In this document: positions 48,661 through 57,007 of the stretch, piece after piece
Numbering within the stretch: the stretch's first letter is position 1
Layout of the letters: the number at the start of each line of letters is the position of its first letter
NCBI RefSeq assembly: GCF_018882205.1
Contig: NZ_JACVOU010000002.1
Location: 62,001 to 126,000, forward strand
Direction of reading: 5' to 3'
Length of the DNA stretch: 64,000 nucleotides
DNA from: Polynucleobacter bastaniensis
Lineage (GTDB): Bacteria; Pseudomonadota; Gammaproteobacteria; Burkholderiales; Burkholderiaceae
Position numbers and translations under genes: made by a program
Notes under the pieces: generated by a model
Told to the model about the DNA's origin: nothing
The model's input: only the letters and a program-made list of their open reading frames with translations
The model's database searches: none

Positions 48661-50579
48661 TGATTCCTGAATTTGGGCATTACGCACTCATACTGGCCTT
48701 ATGTATTGCCATCATTCAGGGGACGCTTCCATTGGTCGGTGCACATCAAAGTCGCCGCGAATGGATTATGTTAGCAAGGCCGGCTGCACAAACTGTTTTC
48801 CTATTGCTTGGTATTGCATTTGTAATTTTGGCCTGGAGCTTTTACTCAAATGATTTTTCTGTTCTTTATGTAGCAGAGCACTCCAATTCACAAATGCCCG
48901 TCATTTATCGCTTAGGTGCGGTATGGGGTGGTCACGAAGGCTCCTTATTGCTCTGGGTTTTCTTACTATCGACCTGGACATTTTTAGTAGCCCTGCTTTC
49001 GAAAGCGCTAGATGAATTTATGGTGGCGCGTGTGATTGGTGTATTGGGCTTGGTGACTACCGGGCTACTGTTATTTGTGATCGCCACCTCCAATCCTTTT
49101 GAGAGACTGCTGCCAGCCGCTCAGGATGGACGATCTCTTAATCCACTCCTGCAAGATCCAGGCTTAGTGTTTCATCCGCCAATGTTGTACATGGGATATG
49201 TGGGTTTCTCAGTAGCATTTGCCTTCGCGATTGCCTCTTTGTTATCTGGACGTTTAGATGCTGCTTGGGCACGCTGGTCGCGTCCCTGGACAACGGCTGC
49301 TTGGGTATTTCTCACGCTTGGTATTGCGCTGGGTTCTTGGTGGGCTTATTACGAACTCGGTTGGGGTGGCTGGTGGTTCTGGGATCCCGTGGAGAACGCA
49401 TCATTCATCCCTTGGCTGGTTGGTACGGCCTTGCTCCATTCGCTTGCGGTCACCGAAAAGCGCGGGGGCTTTAAGAGTTGGACAGTATTGTTAGCAATTA
49501 CCGCTTTCTCACTATCGCTTTTGGGAACCTTCTTGGTTCGCTCTGGAGTGCTAACTTCAGTGCATGCATTCGCAACTGACCCTACACGTGGTGTCTTTAT
49601 TTTGATTTTCTTGGTGCTGGTGGTGGGTTCTTCTTTAACGCTTTACGCTTGGCGGGCTCCCAAAAGCACTCTTGGCGGTAAGTTCAGCTTAACATCGCGT
49701 GAAACCTTTATCTTGCTTGGCAACGTTTTCTTGGTGGTGTCTGCTGCATCGGTACTCTTGGGCACTCTTTATCCTTTATTGATTGATGCTCTGCATTTAG
49801 GCAAGATCTCAGTAGGGCCTCCATATTTCAATAGCGTTTTCGTGCCCATCATGATTCCTTTGTTGGTGCTGATGGGAATTGGGCCTTGGACAAGTTGGAA
49901 GAACTCCAATCTCTTCGATGTGATCAAGCGCTTATGGATTGCAGCCCTAGTCGCAGTGATTGCGGCAGCCTTAATTCCGTTTGCGATGGGTGAATTTACT
50001 TGGCTCAGTAGCCTTGGTTTCTTATTGGCTTTCTGGGTGATTACTTCTGGCGTACTACAAATTATTCGCCAAGCAAAAGCAGGCAAGCCAACGCGTTCAT
50101 TTATTGGTATGCAGGTAGCGCATTTGGGGATCGCAGTCTTTACGATTGGCGTCACCATGGTCGGAGCCTATCAAGAGGAAAAAGATGTGCGTATGCTTGC
50201 CGGTGAAAGCGTTAGTGTCGGCGGCTATGACATTCAGCTTCAGGGTGTAAGACCTGTTCCTGGTCCGAACTATAAAGCGATGCAAGGTACTTTCTTATTG
50301 ACTCGTAATGGGAATCTGGAAGCGACGATGTACCCAGAAAAGCGTAATTATTTTTCATCGACGATGCCTATGACTGAGGCGGCGATTGATGCGAGTCTTA
50401 CTAGAGATATTTATGTTTCATTGGGCGAAGAACTGGACGATAAAGCCTGGGCAGTCCGAGTGTATTACAAGCCTTTTGTTGACTGGATTTGGGGCGGTTG
50501 TGTATTGATGGCTCTAGGTGGTTTGCTGGCGATGTCCGATAAGCGCTATCGCATGAAGTTGAAGAAGGCAGCAGCATGA
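48660..50579 (+). CDS. ccmF: Heme lyase subunit CcmF
   Basis: A 639-residue polytopic protein with about fifteen helices that attaches heme to apocytochrome c. GGHEGSLLLWVFLLSTW and LGWGGWWFWDPVENASFIPW (the WWD domain) are present, with conserved His in PGLVFHPPMLYMGY and TALLHSLAVTEKRGGF. It overlaps ccmE and ccmG. Confidence 0.95.
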   Translation: MIPEFGHYALILALCIAIIQGTLPLVGAHQSRREWIMLARPAAQTVFLLLGIAFVILAWSFYSNDFSVLYVAEHSNSQMPVIYRLGAVWGGHEGSLLLWVFLLSTWTFLVALLSKALDEFMVARVIGVLGLVTTGLLLFVIATSNPFERLLPAAQDGRSLNPLLQDPGLVFHPPMLYMGYVGFSVAFAFAIASLLSGRLDAAWARWSRPWTTAAWVFLTLGIALGSWWAYYELGWGGWWFWDPVENASFIPWLVGTALLHSLAVTEKRGGFKSWTVLLAITAFSLSLLGTFLVRSGVLTSVHAFATDPTRGVFILIFLVLVVGSSLTLYAWRAPKSTLGGKFSLTSRETFILLGNVFLVVSAASVLLGTLYPLLIDALHLGKISVGPPYFNSVFVPIMIPLLVLMGIGPWTSWKNSNLFDVIKRLWIAALVAVIAAALIPFAMGEFTWLSSLGFLLAFWVITSGVLQIIRQAKAGKPTRSFIGMQVAHLGIAVFTIGVTMVGAYQEEKDVRMLAGESVSVGGYDIQLQGVRPVPGPNYKAMQGTFLLTRNGNLEATMYPEKRNYFSSTMPMTEAAIDASLTRDIYVSLGEELDDKAWAVRVYYKPFVDWIWGGCVLMALGGLLAMSDKRYRMKLKKAAA

Positions 50580-51100
50580 AAGCCAAGTTTTTAATCCCAC
50601 TGATTTTGTTTGTCATTTTGGTTGGATTTTTAGCGGTAGGTTTAAATCGTGACCCACAGGAAATACCTTCCCCACTAATTGGTAAGCAGGCACCCGCCTT
50701 TGAATTGCCTCAGCTGGCAGATCCTCAAAAAATCTTTTCACCAGAGAGTATGAAAGGCAAGCCTTGGATATTGAATGTCTGGGCTTCTTGGTGTGTTGCT
50801 TGCCGTGAGGAGCACCCCGTTCTGGTTGAGCTGGGTAAATTGCAAGTGGCGCCAATTATTGGATTGGATTACAAAGATAAGCGTGACGACGCGATGGCCA
50901 TGCTTGCTCGTCAAGGTAATCCGTACCTATTGTCCGCTTTTGATGCCAAGGGCCGAGTGGGCATTGATTATGGTGTCTATGGCGTTCCAGAAACCTACGT
51001 GATTGACAAGACAGGCGTTATTCGGTTTAAGCATATTGGACCGATCACGATGGAATTACTTCGTAAGAAGATCATTCCTTTGTTAGATGAGCTCAAATGA
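50576..51100 (+). CDS. ccmG: Thiol:disulfide protein CcmG (DsbE)
   Basis: A 174-residue periplasmic thioredoxin-like protein with an N-terminal anchor (LIPLILFVILVGFLAVGL). The active site is WASWCVACREEHP, with Cys-x-x-Cys and the cis-Pro at YGVPETYVIDKTG. It reduces apocytochrome thiols for heme attachment. The second active-site residue pair is Val-Ala rather than the usual Pro-Thr or Glu-Pro. Confidence 0.92.
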   Translation: MKAKFLIPLILFVILVGFLAVGLNRDPQEIPSPLIGKQAPAFELPQLADPQKIFSPESMKGKPWILNVWASWCVACREEHPVLVELGKLQVAPIIGLDYKDKRDDAMAMLARQGNPYLLSAFDAKGRVGIDYGVYGVPETYVIDKTGVIRFKHIGPITMELLRKKIIPLLDELK

Positions 51101-51588
51101 TGCCCCGAAAGACGCTTCAATCACTCTTGCTCACTTTTGCCCTACTGTGTTCTATCAGTGTGTCTGCTAAGGATGCGGCACCTTTGGCTGATAACCCAGT
51201 AATAGAGCAACGTCTGATTGTGATTTCAGAAGAAATGCGCTGCCTAGTTTGTCAGAATGAATCCCTTGCAGGCTCACGCTCTGATTTGGCAAACGATTTA
51301 CGCCGAGAAATTCGTATCTTGATTACTGAGGGTAAGACGGATGAGCAAATTCGGAATTTCATGGTCGAGCGTTATGGCGATTTCGTCCTATATCGTCCGC
51401 CCGTGAAGCCAATCACCTGGCTCCTATGGATAGGCCCTTTTGTAATCTTACTCGCAGGAATTATTGGCTTGATCGTATACCTGCGTCGCAGAAATCAGGC
51501 TATGCCCAGTACCACGCTAACTGAGGCAGATAATCGTCGCATTGATGCACTCCTTCAGGATGCCAAGTCCAGTTCAATAGAAAAATAA
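51097..51588 (+). CDS. ccmH: Cytochrome c maturation protein CcmH (short form)
   Basis: A 163-residue protein with a signal peptide, a periplasmic three-helix domain and one C-terminal membrane span (WLLWIGPFVILLAGIIGLIVYL). MRCLVCQNESLAGSRSDLA carries the reactive Cys pair. It matches the N-terminal half of E. coli CcmH; the TPR half is the separate ccmI gene. Confidence 0.92.
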   Translation: MMPRKTLQSLLLTFALLCSISVSAKDAAPLADNPVIEQRLIVISEEMRCLVCQNESLAGSRSDLANDLRREIRILITEGKTDEQIRNFMVERYGDFVLYRPPVKPITWLLWIGPFVILLAGIIGLIVYLRRRNQAMPSTTLTEADNRRIDALLQDAKSSSIEK

Positions 51589-51589
51589 C

Positions 51590-52786
51590 ATGACTAGTTT
51601 TGTAATCTCCGCTCTTCTTTTGTTGATCCTAGTCTTGGTGCTGTTATTGCGCCCATTATTTTTTCCTGCAAAAGAATCCTCAACCTCGCGCCGTCAGATG
51701 AATGCGGCCATCTATCGGGAAGAGCTTGATAAGCTCGAGGCTGATCGCTTGGCGGGTACAGTAGATAGCCATAACTATGAGCAGACTCATGCAGAAATGC
51801 GTCAGCGGCTTTTTCAGGATACGGATGAAGCCGATGATCATGCGGTACTAGGCTCTCCTAAGAAAACCATTATTGGGATTTGTCTTTTTGTGGCAATACT
51901 CTCAGCGGGTTTCTATTTCTATCTTGGTGATGCTGCTCAGATTGCCCAGAAGAGTCCTGAGAAACCGATGACTCAAGAGTCAGTTGAAAAGATGGTTGAA
52001 GAGTTTGCGGCCAAGATGAATAAAGAACCCGACAATCTCAAAGGCTGGGCCATGCTGGCGCGCTCCTATCGGATTTTAGGTCGCAATGCTGAGGCTGCAA
52101 ATGCCTACGCTCGTGCAGGCTCATTTGTTGACTCAGACCCACAATTATTGGCTGACTATGCCGATGTATTGGCAGCCAATGCGAATGGTAATTTTGCTGG
52201 TAAGCCACAGCAACTCATTAATAAGGCATTAGCCCAAGATCCAAATAATTTATTAGCCCTTTGGCTTTCTGGAACTGCCGCTTTTAATGCGCAGAACTAT
52301 AAAGCCGCAGTGCAGTCTTGGGAGAAGTTATCAAAGCAATTGCCCACCGACTCCGATGAGGCGCGTGCAATCGCAGCCTCTATTGCAGAGGCACGTAGCA
52401 AGGGCGGTCTTGCACCGGCTAGTAAGCCAGTAATCAGTAATCAAAGCGCAGGCGTGACTGGACAAGTAGAGATTGCGCCAGAGCTGAAGTCTAAAATTAC
52501 TGCAGGCGATTTTTTGATGGTGATTGCCCGTAAGCCAGGCGAGCGTATGCCAGTGGCGGTTCTCAAAACCCTGGTTACTGCATTCCCAATCAGCTTTGTT
52601 TTGAATGATGCTTTGTCAATGAGTCCCAATGCATTGATTTCTCAAATGCCTGAAGTGTCAGTTGAAGTGCGCATCTCCAAAACAGGAATGGCAATGCCAG
52701 AATCTGGCGATTTGATATCTGCACCGCAAACGATCAAGGTGGGCACTACAAATGCCCGCCTCATCATTGGGCAGATTAGGCCTTAA
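51590..52786 (+). CDS. ccmI: Cytochrome c maturation protein CcmI (TPR)
   Basis: A 398-residue protein with two N-terminal membrane spans (residues 3-22 and about 95-115), then TPR repeats around 140-260 (KGWAMLARSYRILGRNAEAANAYARAG; LWLSGTAAFNAQNYKAAVQSWEK) and a C-terminal beta domain. It presents apocytochrome to the heme lyase. Last gene of the operon, one base after ccmH. Confidence 0.92.
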   Translation: MTSFVISALLLLILVLVLLLRPLFFPAKESSTSRRQMNAAIYREELDKLEADRLAGTVDSHNYEQTHAEMRQRLFQDTDEADDHAVLGSPKKTIIGICLFVAILSAGFYFYLGDAAQIAQKSPEKPMTQESVEKMVEEFAAKMNKEPDNLKGWAMLARSYRILGRNAEAANAYARAGSFVDSDPQLLADYADVLAANANGNFAGKPQQLINKALAQDPNNLLALWLSGTAAFNAQNYKAAVQSWEKLSKQLPTDSDEARAIAASIAEARSKGGLAPASKPVISNQSAGVTGQVEIAPELKSKITAGDFLMVIARKPGERMPVAVLKTLVTAFPISFVLNDALSMSPNALISQMPEVSVEVRISKTGMAMPESGDLISAPQTIKVGTTNARLIIGQIRP

Positions 52787-53548
52787 TTAGCCTCGACCAA
52801 CAAATGGCATATTACTTGCCATGATAGTCATCGACAGAATATTGCTTTCTAATGGCAGTTGAGCCATCTGCAGGACGGCTTGCCCAACATGATCAACGTC
52901 CATGAGTGGCTCAACCTTTTTTGAGCCATCTGGCTGCAAAATGCCTGCAGCCATAGGGATAGTCATTTCAGTACCAGCATTACCTATATCGATCTGACCA
53001 CAGGTAATATTAAATTGACGACCATCTAATGCAATAGATTTAGTCAATCCAGTCATGGCATGTTTAGTGGCGGTGTATGGGGCAGACATCGGCCGGGGCG
53101 CATGCGCAGAGATCGAGCCATTATTAATAATTCGGCCACCCTGCGGCGACTGAGCCTTCATCATGCGGATAGCCTCTTGAGCGCATAGGAAAGCGCCGCA
53201 GAGATTGGCATTAACTACATTCATCCACTGTTCGTAGCTCAGCTCTTCCATGGGAATTGCTGGCGCTCCCATGCCGGCATTATTAAAGAGTACGTCAATC
53301 CGTCCAAACTGTTTTTGGATTTCTGCAAATAATTTCTTTACTTGCTCTGGTTTACCGACGTCACAGCTAACTGCGAGACAGTTTTGGCTGTTCCCACCAA
53401 TGTCGTGAATGGCTACATTCAGCTTCTCTAGATTTCGACCGGTCAGAGCAACCTTAAATCCACCTCCCAAGAGTGCTTTTGCTGCGGCCTTCCCGATACC
53501 CGTTCCAGCGCCTGTGACCAGGGCTACTTTGTTGGCGGGTGAATTCAT
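52787..53548 (-). CDS. Short-chain dehydrogenase/reductase
   Basis: A 253-residue classical [21 protein letters not shown] is the cofactor loop, [11 protein letters not shown] the NNAG motif and [14 protein letters not shown] the catalytic Tyr-x-x-x-Lys. Convergent with ccmI, with no gap between the stops. Substrate unknown. Confidence 0.9.
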   Translation of the reverse strand: MNSPANKVALVTGAGTGIGKAAAKALLGGGFKVALTGRNLEKLNVAIHDIGGNSQNCLAVSCDVGKPEQVKKLFAEIQKQFGRIDVLFNNAGMGAPAIPMEELSYEQWMNVVNANLCGAFLCAQEAIRMMKAQSPQGGRIINNGSISAHAPRPMSAPYTATKHAMTGLTKSIALDGRQFNITCGQIDIGNAGTEMTIPMAAGILQPDGSKKVEPLMDVDHVGQAVLQMAQLPLESNILSMTIMASNMPFVGRG

Positions 53549-53638
53549 GATTGTCCTAATGGTTCTTTAAAACCCCCATCTTATCCTGAAATAATCGAAT
53601 CAATTCATTCCACTCTAGATCCTTAGGCTAGGGGCATA

Positions 53639-54964
53639 ATGACAAAAACAAGCGGAATTTTTATGAACTTTATACGCAAAAATATCTATAACCCTATTGC
53701 AGTTGGCATAGCCTTTTTGGGTCTAGTGGCCTTGCTGTTTGCCACGCTCTGGGTGCTCGTACCACCTCCACCGAGATCGATTGAATTGGCTACTGGTTTC
53801 CCAACCGGCCTGTACCAGCAGTTTGGTGAAAAGCTCCAAAGTGAGCTTGCCCAGGAGGGTATTTCGCTTAAGCTAAGAACCACTGGTGGAACAAGTGATA
53901 ACTTGGCGCTACTAAAGGATCCACACTCTGGCGTTGACTTTGCCATGGTTCAGGGTGGCGTAGCAGACTTGTCCAAGTACCCTGATTTTATTTCTATCGC
54001 TGGCGTGTTTTATGAGCCGGTATGGGTTTGGTATAGAGGGTCTAGTTTTCCAAGTGAATCGGGGCAATTGGGTTTATTGAGTCAGTTAAAAGGTAAACGA
54101 GTATCCATCGGCAATGAAGGTAGTGGCACGCTATCCCTGACCTCTCAGTTACTTGCGGCAAGTGGATTGAGTCTGAGCGATCTTCGTGCTGAAAAATTAA
54201 AACCACTGGATGCATTAGAGAAGTTTAAAAAAGGGGAGCTAGATGCTGTATTTTTAGTAAGTGCTGCAGAGGCTCCTGTAGTCAAAAAATTTTACGAAAC
54301 TCCCGGCATTCGCTTAATGAACTTTGAGCAGGCTGAAGCTTACGTTCACTTATTCCCTTTTCTCTCAAAAGTAACAGTGCCACGCGGCGTCGTTAGTATT
54401 GCCTATGATCTTCCGCGTCAAGATATTCAGGTACTTGCTGCAACAGCTACCTTGGTGGGTAAGAATGACATTAGTCCTGCTTTGGTAACACTGTTGCTGA
54501 GCTCTACCTACGATATTTTAAAAACGTATTCCTACATACAAAAGCCGGGAGAGTTTCCATCGGGAACTGGGCTTGATTTTCCTTTGCATGTTGATGCTGA
54601 AATCTATCTAAAGGATGGCCCATCTTTCCTGCATCGCTACCTCCCTTTCTGGACGGCAGTATGGATTGGACGCTTCGCTAAAATTGTGATTCCGCTTCTA
54701 GTGATTCTAGTTCCCTTATTTACCTATATTCCTGCAGCTAAAAGCTTACTCTTACGATTGAAGTTATCCCAGGTATATGAGGAACTTAAGGGGGTAGAAA
54801 GAAATGCATCTAATCCAGATTTAAAAGAAAAGAACCTCAAGGATTTGGAAAATATTGAGCGCAGGATTAGCAATATTAAAATTTCCATGCTAGATGCAAA
54901 AGAGTTGTATGACTTAAAAGGTCACGTGGGGGAAGTGCGCAGCCGTTTGAACCTGTATTCCTAA
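53639..54964 (+). CDS. TAXI-family binding protein with membrane anchors
   Basis: A 441-residue TAXI-type receptor. One helix (about 18-40) anchors the N-terminus. The receptor body has ELATGFPTGLYQQFGEKL, DFAMVQGGVAD and RVSIGNEGSGTLSLTSQLL. A second helix (about 345-365) leads to a C-terminal coiled coil (DLKEKNLKDLENIERRISN). Typical TAXI receptors are freely periplasmic; this one is tethered at both ends. No TRAP membrane genes are nearby, so it may sense rather than transport. Start could also be ATG 53663. Confidence 0.85.
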   Translation: MTKTSGIFMNFIRKNIYNPIAVGIAFLGLVALLFATLWVLVPPPPRSIELATGFPTGLYQQFGEKLQSELAQEGISLKLRTTGGTSDNLALLKDPHSGVDFAMVQGGVADLSKYPDFISIAGVFYEPVWVWYRGSSFPSESGQLGLLSQLKGKRVSIGNEGSGTLSLTSQLLAASGLSLSDLRAEKLKPLDALEKFKKGELDAVFLVSAAEAPVVKKFYETPGIRLMNFEQAEAYVHLFPFLSKVTVPRGVVSIAYDLPRQDIQVLAATATLVGKNDISPALVTLLLSSTYDILKTYSYIQKPGEFPSGTGLDFPLHVDAEIYLKDGPSFLHRYLPFWTAVWIGRFAKIVIPLLVILVPLFTYIPAAKSLLLRLKLSQVYEELKGVERNASNPDLKEKNLKDLENIERRISNIKISMLDAKELYDLKGHVGEVRSRLNLYS

Positions 54965-54993
54965 ATGGATTGGTATGCGCCTAAAATAAACCC

Positions 54994-55749
54994 ATGACTC
55001 TTTCCAACCTTTTACCCCCACTAACGCCCGCTAAGGATTTAGTTCAATCTTTACGAGATAATGGTTTTGCAGTTGTCTCTGCTCAGGATGTAGCGCAAAT
55101 TGCCCATGTGGGTCTTGATCAGCTTCGGAATCTCACTCACTTCTGGGAAGGCTTGCCCAGAGATCCCTACCTTAAGGATGGTGGACGGTATCGCTTTCGC
55201 CGCCATTCAAGCTTTGAGATCAAGGGAGCAACTTTGGCTAGCGTGCCGCATCGTGCCCACTGGCAGTCTGTCAATTACAACGCCCTGCATGGCGGTATCG
55301 AGCGTTGGTTTGAGCCTTCTCAAACTGAGCTCACTAGCAATCCTGCTTGGCATGCTCTTTTGTTGGGGCTGACTCATATTCTGGATGGCGTTAAGCAGGT
55401 AAACACTTGGTTTATAGAAGCTCACCAATTTCGGATTGATACGACGGATGGTATTGGGCGACCAACACCTGAGGGAGCGCATCGTGATGGCGTTGATTTT
55501 GTAGCTGTCTTTTTAATCAATCGAGTCGATGTCAAGGGTGGCGAGACCCGAATTTTTAGTGCAACCGGCTCTACTGGTTTGCGATTTACCCTCTCTGAGC
55601 CTTGGTCTTTATTGCTGATGAATGATGAAAGAATGATTCATGAATCTACCCCCATTCAGCCCTTAGGGCAGTACGGCCATAGAGATACATTGGTACTCAC
55701 TTTCCGCTCGAATGGCTTTCAGGATTCTCCAAGCAGTAGTCAGCAGTAA
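54994..55749 (+). CDS. 2-oxoglutarate/Fe(II) dioxygenase family protein
   Basis: A 251-residue protein with the 2OG-Fe_Oxy_2 pattern: EAHQFRIDTTDG, PEGAHRDGVDFVAVFLINR (His-x-Asp metal ligands) and MIHESTPIQPLG (late His), ending RDTLVLTFRS with the 2OG-binding Arg. It may hydroxylate a free amino acid, as related enzymes do. It lies upstream of an MFS gene by six bases and may share its transcript. Confidence 0.83.
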   Translation: MTLSNLLPPLTPAKDLVQSLRDNGFAVVSAQDVAQIAHVGLDQLRNLTHFWEGLPRDPYLKDGGRYRFRRHSSFEIKGATLASVPHRAHWQSVNYNALHGGIERWFEPSQTELTSNPAWHALLLGLTHILDGVKQVNTWFIEAHQFRIDTTDGIGRPTPEGAHRDGVDFVAVFLINRVDVKGGETRIFSATGSTGLRFTLSEPWSLLLMNDERMIHESTPIQPLGQYGHRDTLVLTFRSNGFQDSPSSSQQ

Positions 55750-55755
55750 GTTCTG

Positions 55756-57000
55756 ATGCGATTAAAGCCTGCTAGTTACACACCCCTGATGCTGATGGCG
55801 CAAACTTGTGCGCTATTGGGTTTTGCCTGTTACGCGGTGGTGTTAACGACATTACAAGATGAATGGCATCTGAGTAATTTGCAGTCTGGCCTCATTGCTA
55901 GCGCCTTCTTCTTTGGCTATATGCTGATGGTCCCATTAGCAACCGCTCTCACCGATCGCGTTGATGCAAAAAAAGTCTATCTCGTAGGCGGTCTTTCAGC
56001 GACCTGTGGATTACTTGGTATGGGCCTCTTTGCCTATAACTTCTGGACCGCCTTAATATTTATGGCGCTCAATGGCATCGGTTTAGCGGGTACGTATATG
56101 CCTGGCTTAAAAATTCTGTCAGATCGTATTAAAACCGGCGAGCTGACCCGCCATATTGCTTTCTATACTGCATTCTTTGGTATTGGCACTGGCTTCTCTT
56201 ATCTGTGCTCTGGTTGGATCTTAAATAGCTTAGGCTGGCGCTATGTTTTTGGAATCATCGCCCTAGGTCCACTCACTGCTTTGTTGATTGTGCTTTTATT
56301 TATTCCAGCACTCGCCCATGAAAAGTGGCACGGTCCAATACGCATTCGCTTACACGATATTTTTCCGGTGGATAAGTGGCGCTTAGTCTTGCAAGATAAA
56401 ACAGCCTCAGGATTTATCTTTGGCTATACCGCCCACTCCATCGAATTATTTGCTTGCCGTAGCTGGATCGTGGCCTTTTTTGGTTTCTGTGCCATTGTGA
56501 CAGGCGACCCCTTTCTATTAACTGCAACTACTCTTGCGGGTGTGATTAATTTCTTTGGCGTTCCTGCATCCATTATTGGAAACGAGATTGCCTTGAGAAT
56601 GGGGCGCCAAAAATGGATTTTCTTTGTCATGCTATCTAGCGCAGTATTTGGAGTGGCGCTCGCCTGGTCAACAGGACAATCTTGGTGGTTGATTATTACT
56701 TTGGCAGTAGGGCATACGATTTTTATCATGGCCGATTCTTCCACCTTAACTGCAGGCTTAGTCATTAGCGCGAAAGAAAATATTAAAGGCGCTGCCATGG
56801 GGCTCCACTCCCTGATGGGCTTTGGAGGCGGGTTATTGGGGCCAGCTATTTTTGGTTTTGTGCTGGATTTAACTGGCTCACGTACTTCACAAATATCTTG
56901 GGTCTGGGCCTATGCTGCGGTAGTAATCTGGGGTGTACTGTTTGTTTTGTATGAGCGCCGCAATGGATGGGTTAGTGGATCTATCACCCGCCAGTCATGA
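55756..57000 (+). CDS. MFS transporter
   Basis: A 414-residue protein with twelve predicted helices. The loop 2-3 motif is present as PLATALTDRVDAKKVYLVGG. The family resembles cyanate/sugar-type uptake carriers (CynX/NimT style). It is downstream of the 2OG-Fe dioxygenase and upstream of ccoI. Substrate unknown; it might move the dioxygenase product or substrate. Confidence 0.87.
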   Translation: MRLKPASYTPLMLMAQTCALLGFACYAVVLTTLQDEWHLSNLQSGLIASAFFFGYMLMVPLATALTDRVDAKKVYLVGGLSATCGLLGMGLFAYNFWTALIFMALNGIGLAGTYMPGLKILSDRIKTGELTRHIAFYTAFFGIGTGFSYLCSGWILNSLGWRYVFGIIALGPLTALLIVLLFIPALAHEKWHGPIRIRLHDIFPVDKWRLVLQDKTASGFIFGYTAHSIELFACRSWIVAFFGFCAIVTGDPFLLTATTLAGVINFFGVPASIIGNEIALRMGRQKWIFFVMLSSAVFGVALAWSTGQSWWLIITLAVGHTIFIMADSSTLTAGLVISAKENIKGAAMGLHSLMGFGGGLLGPAIFGFVLDLTGSRTSQISWVWAYAAVVIWGVLFVLYERRNGWVSGSITRQS

Positions 57001-57007
57001 TTCATTC

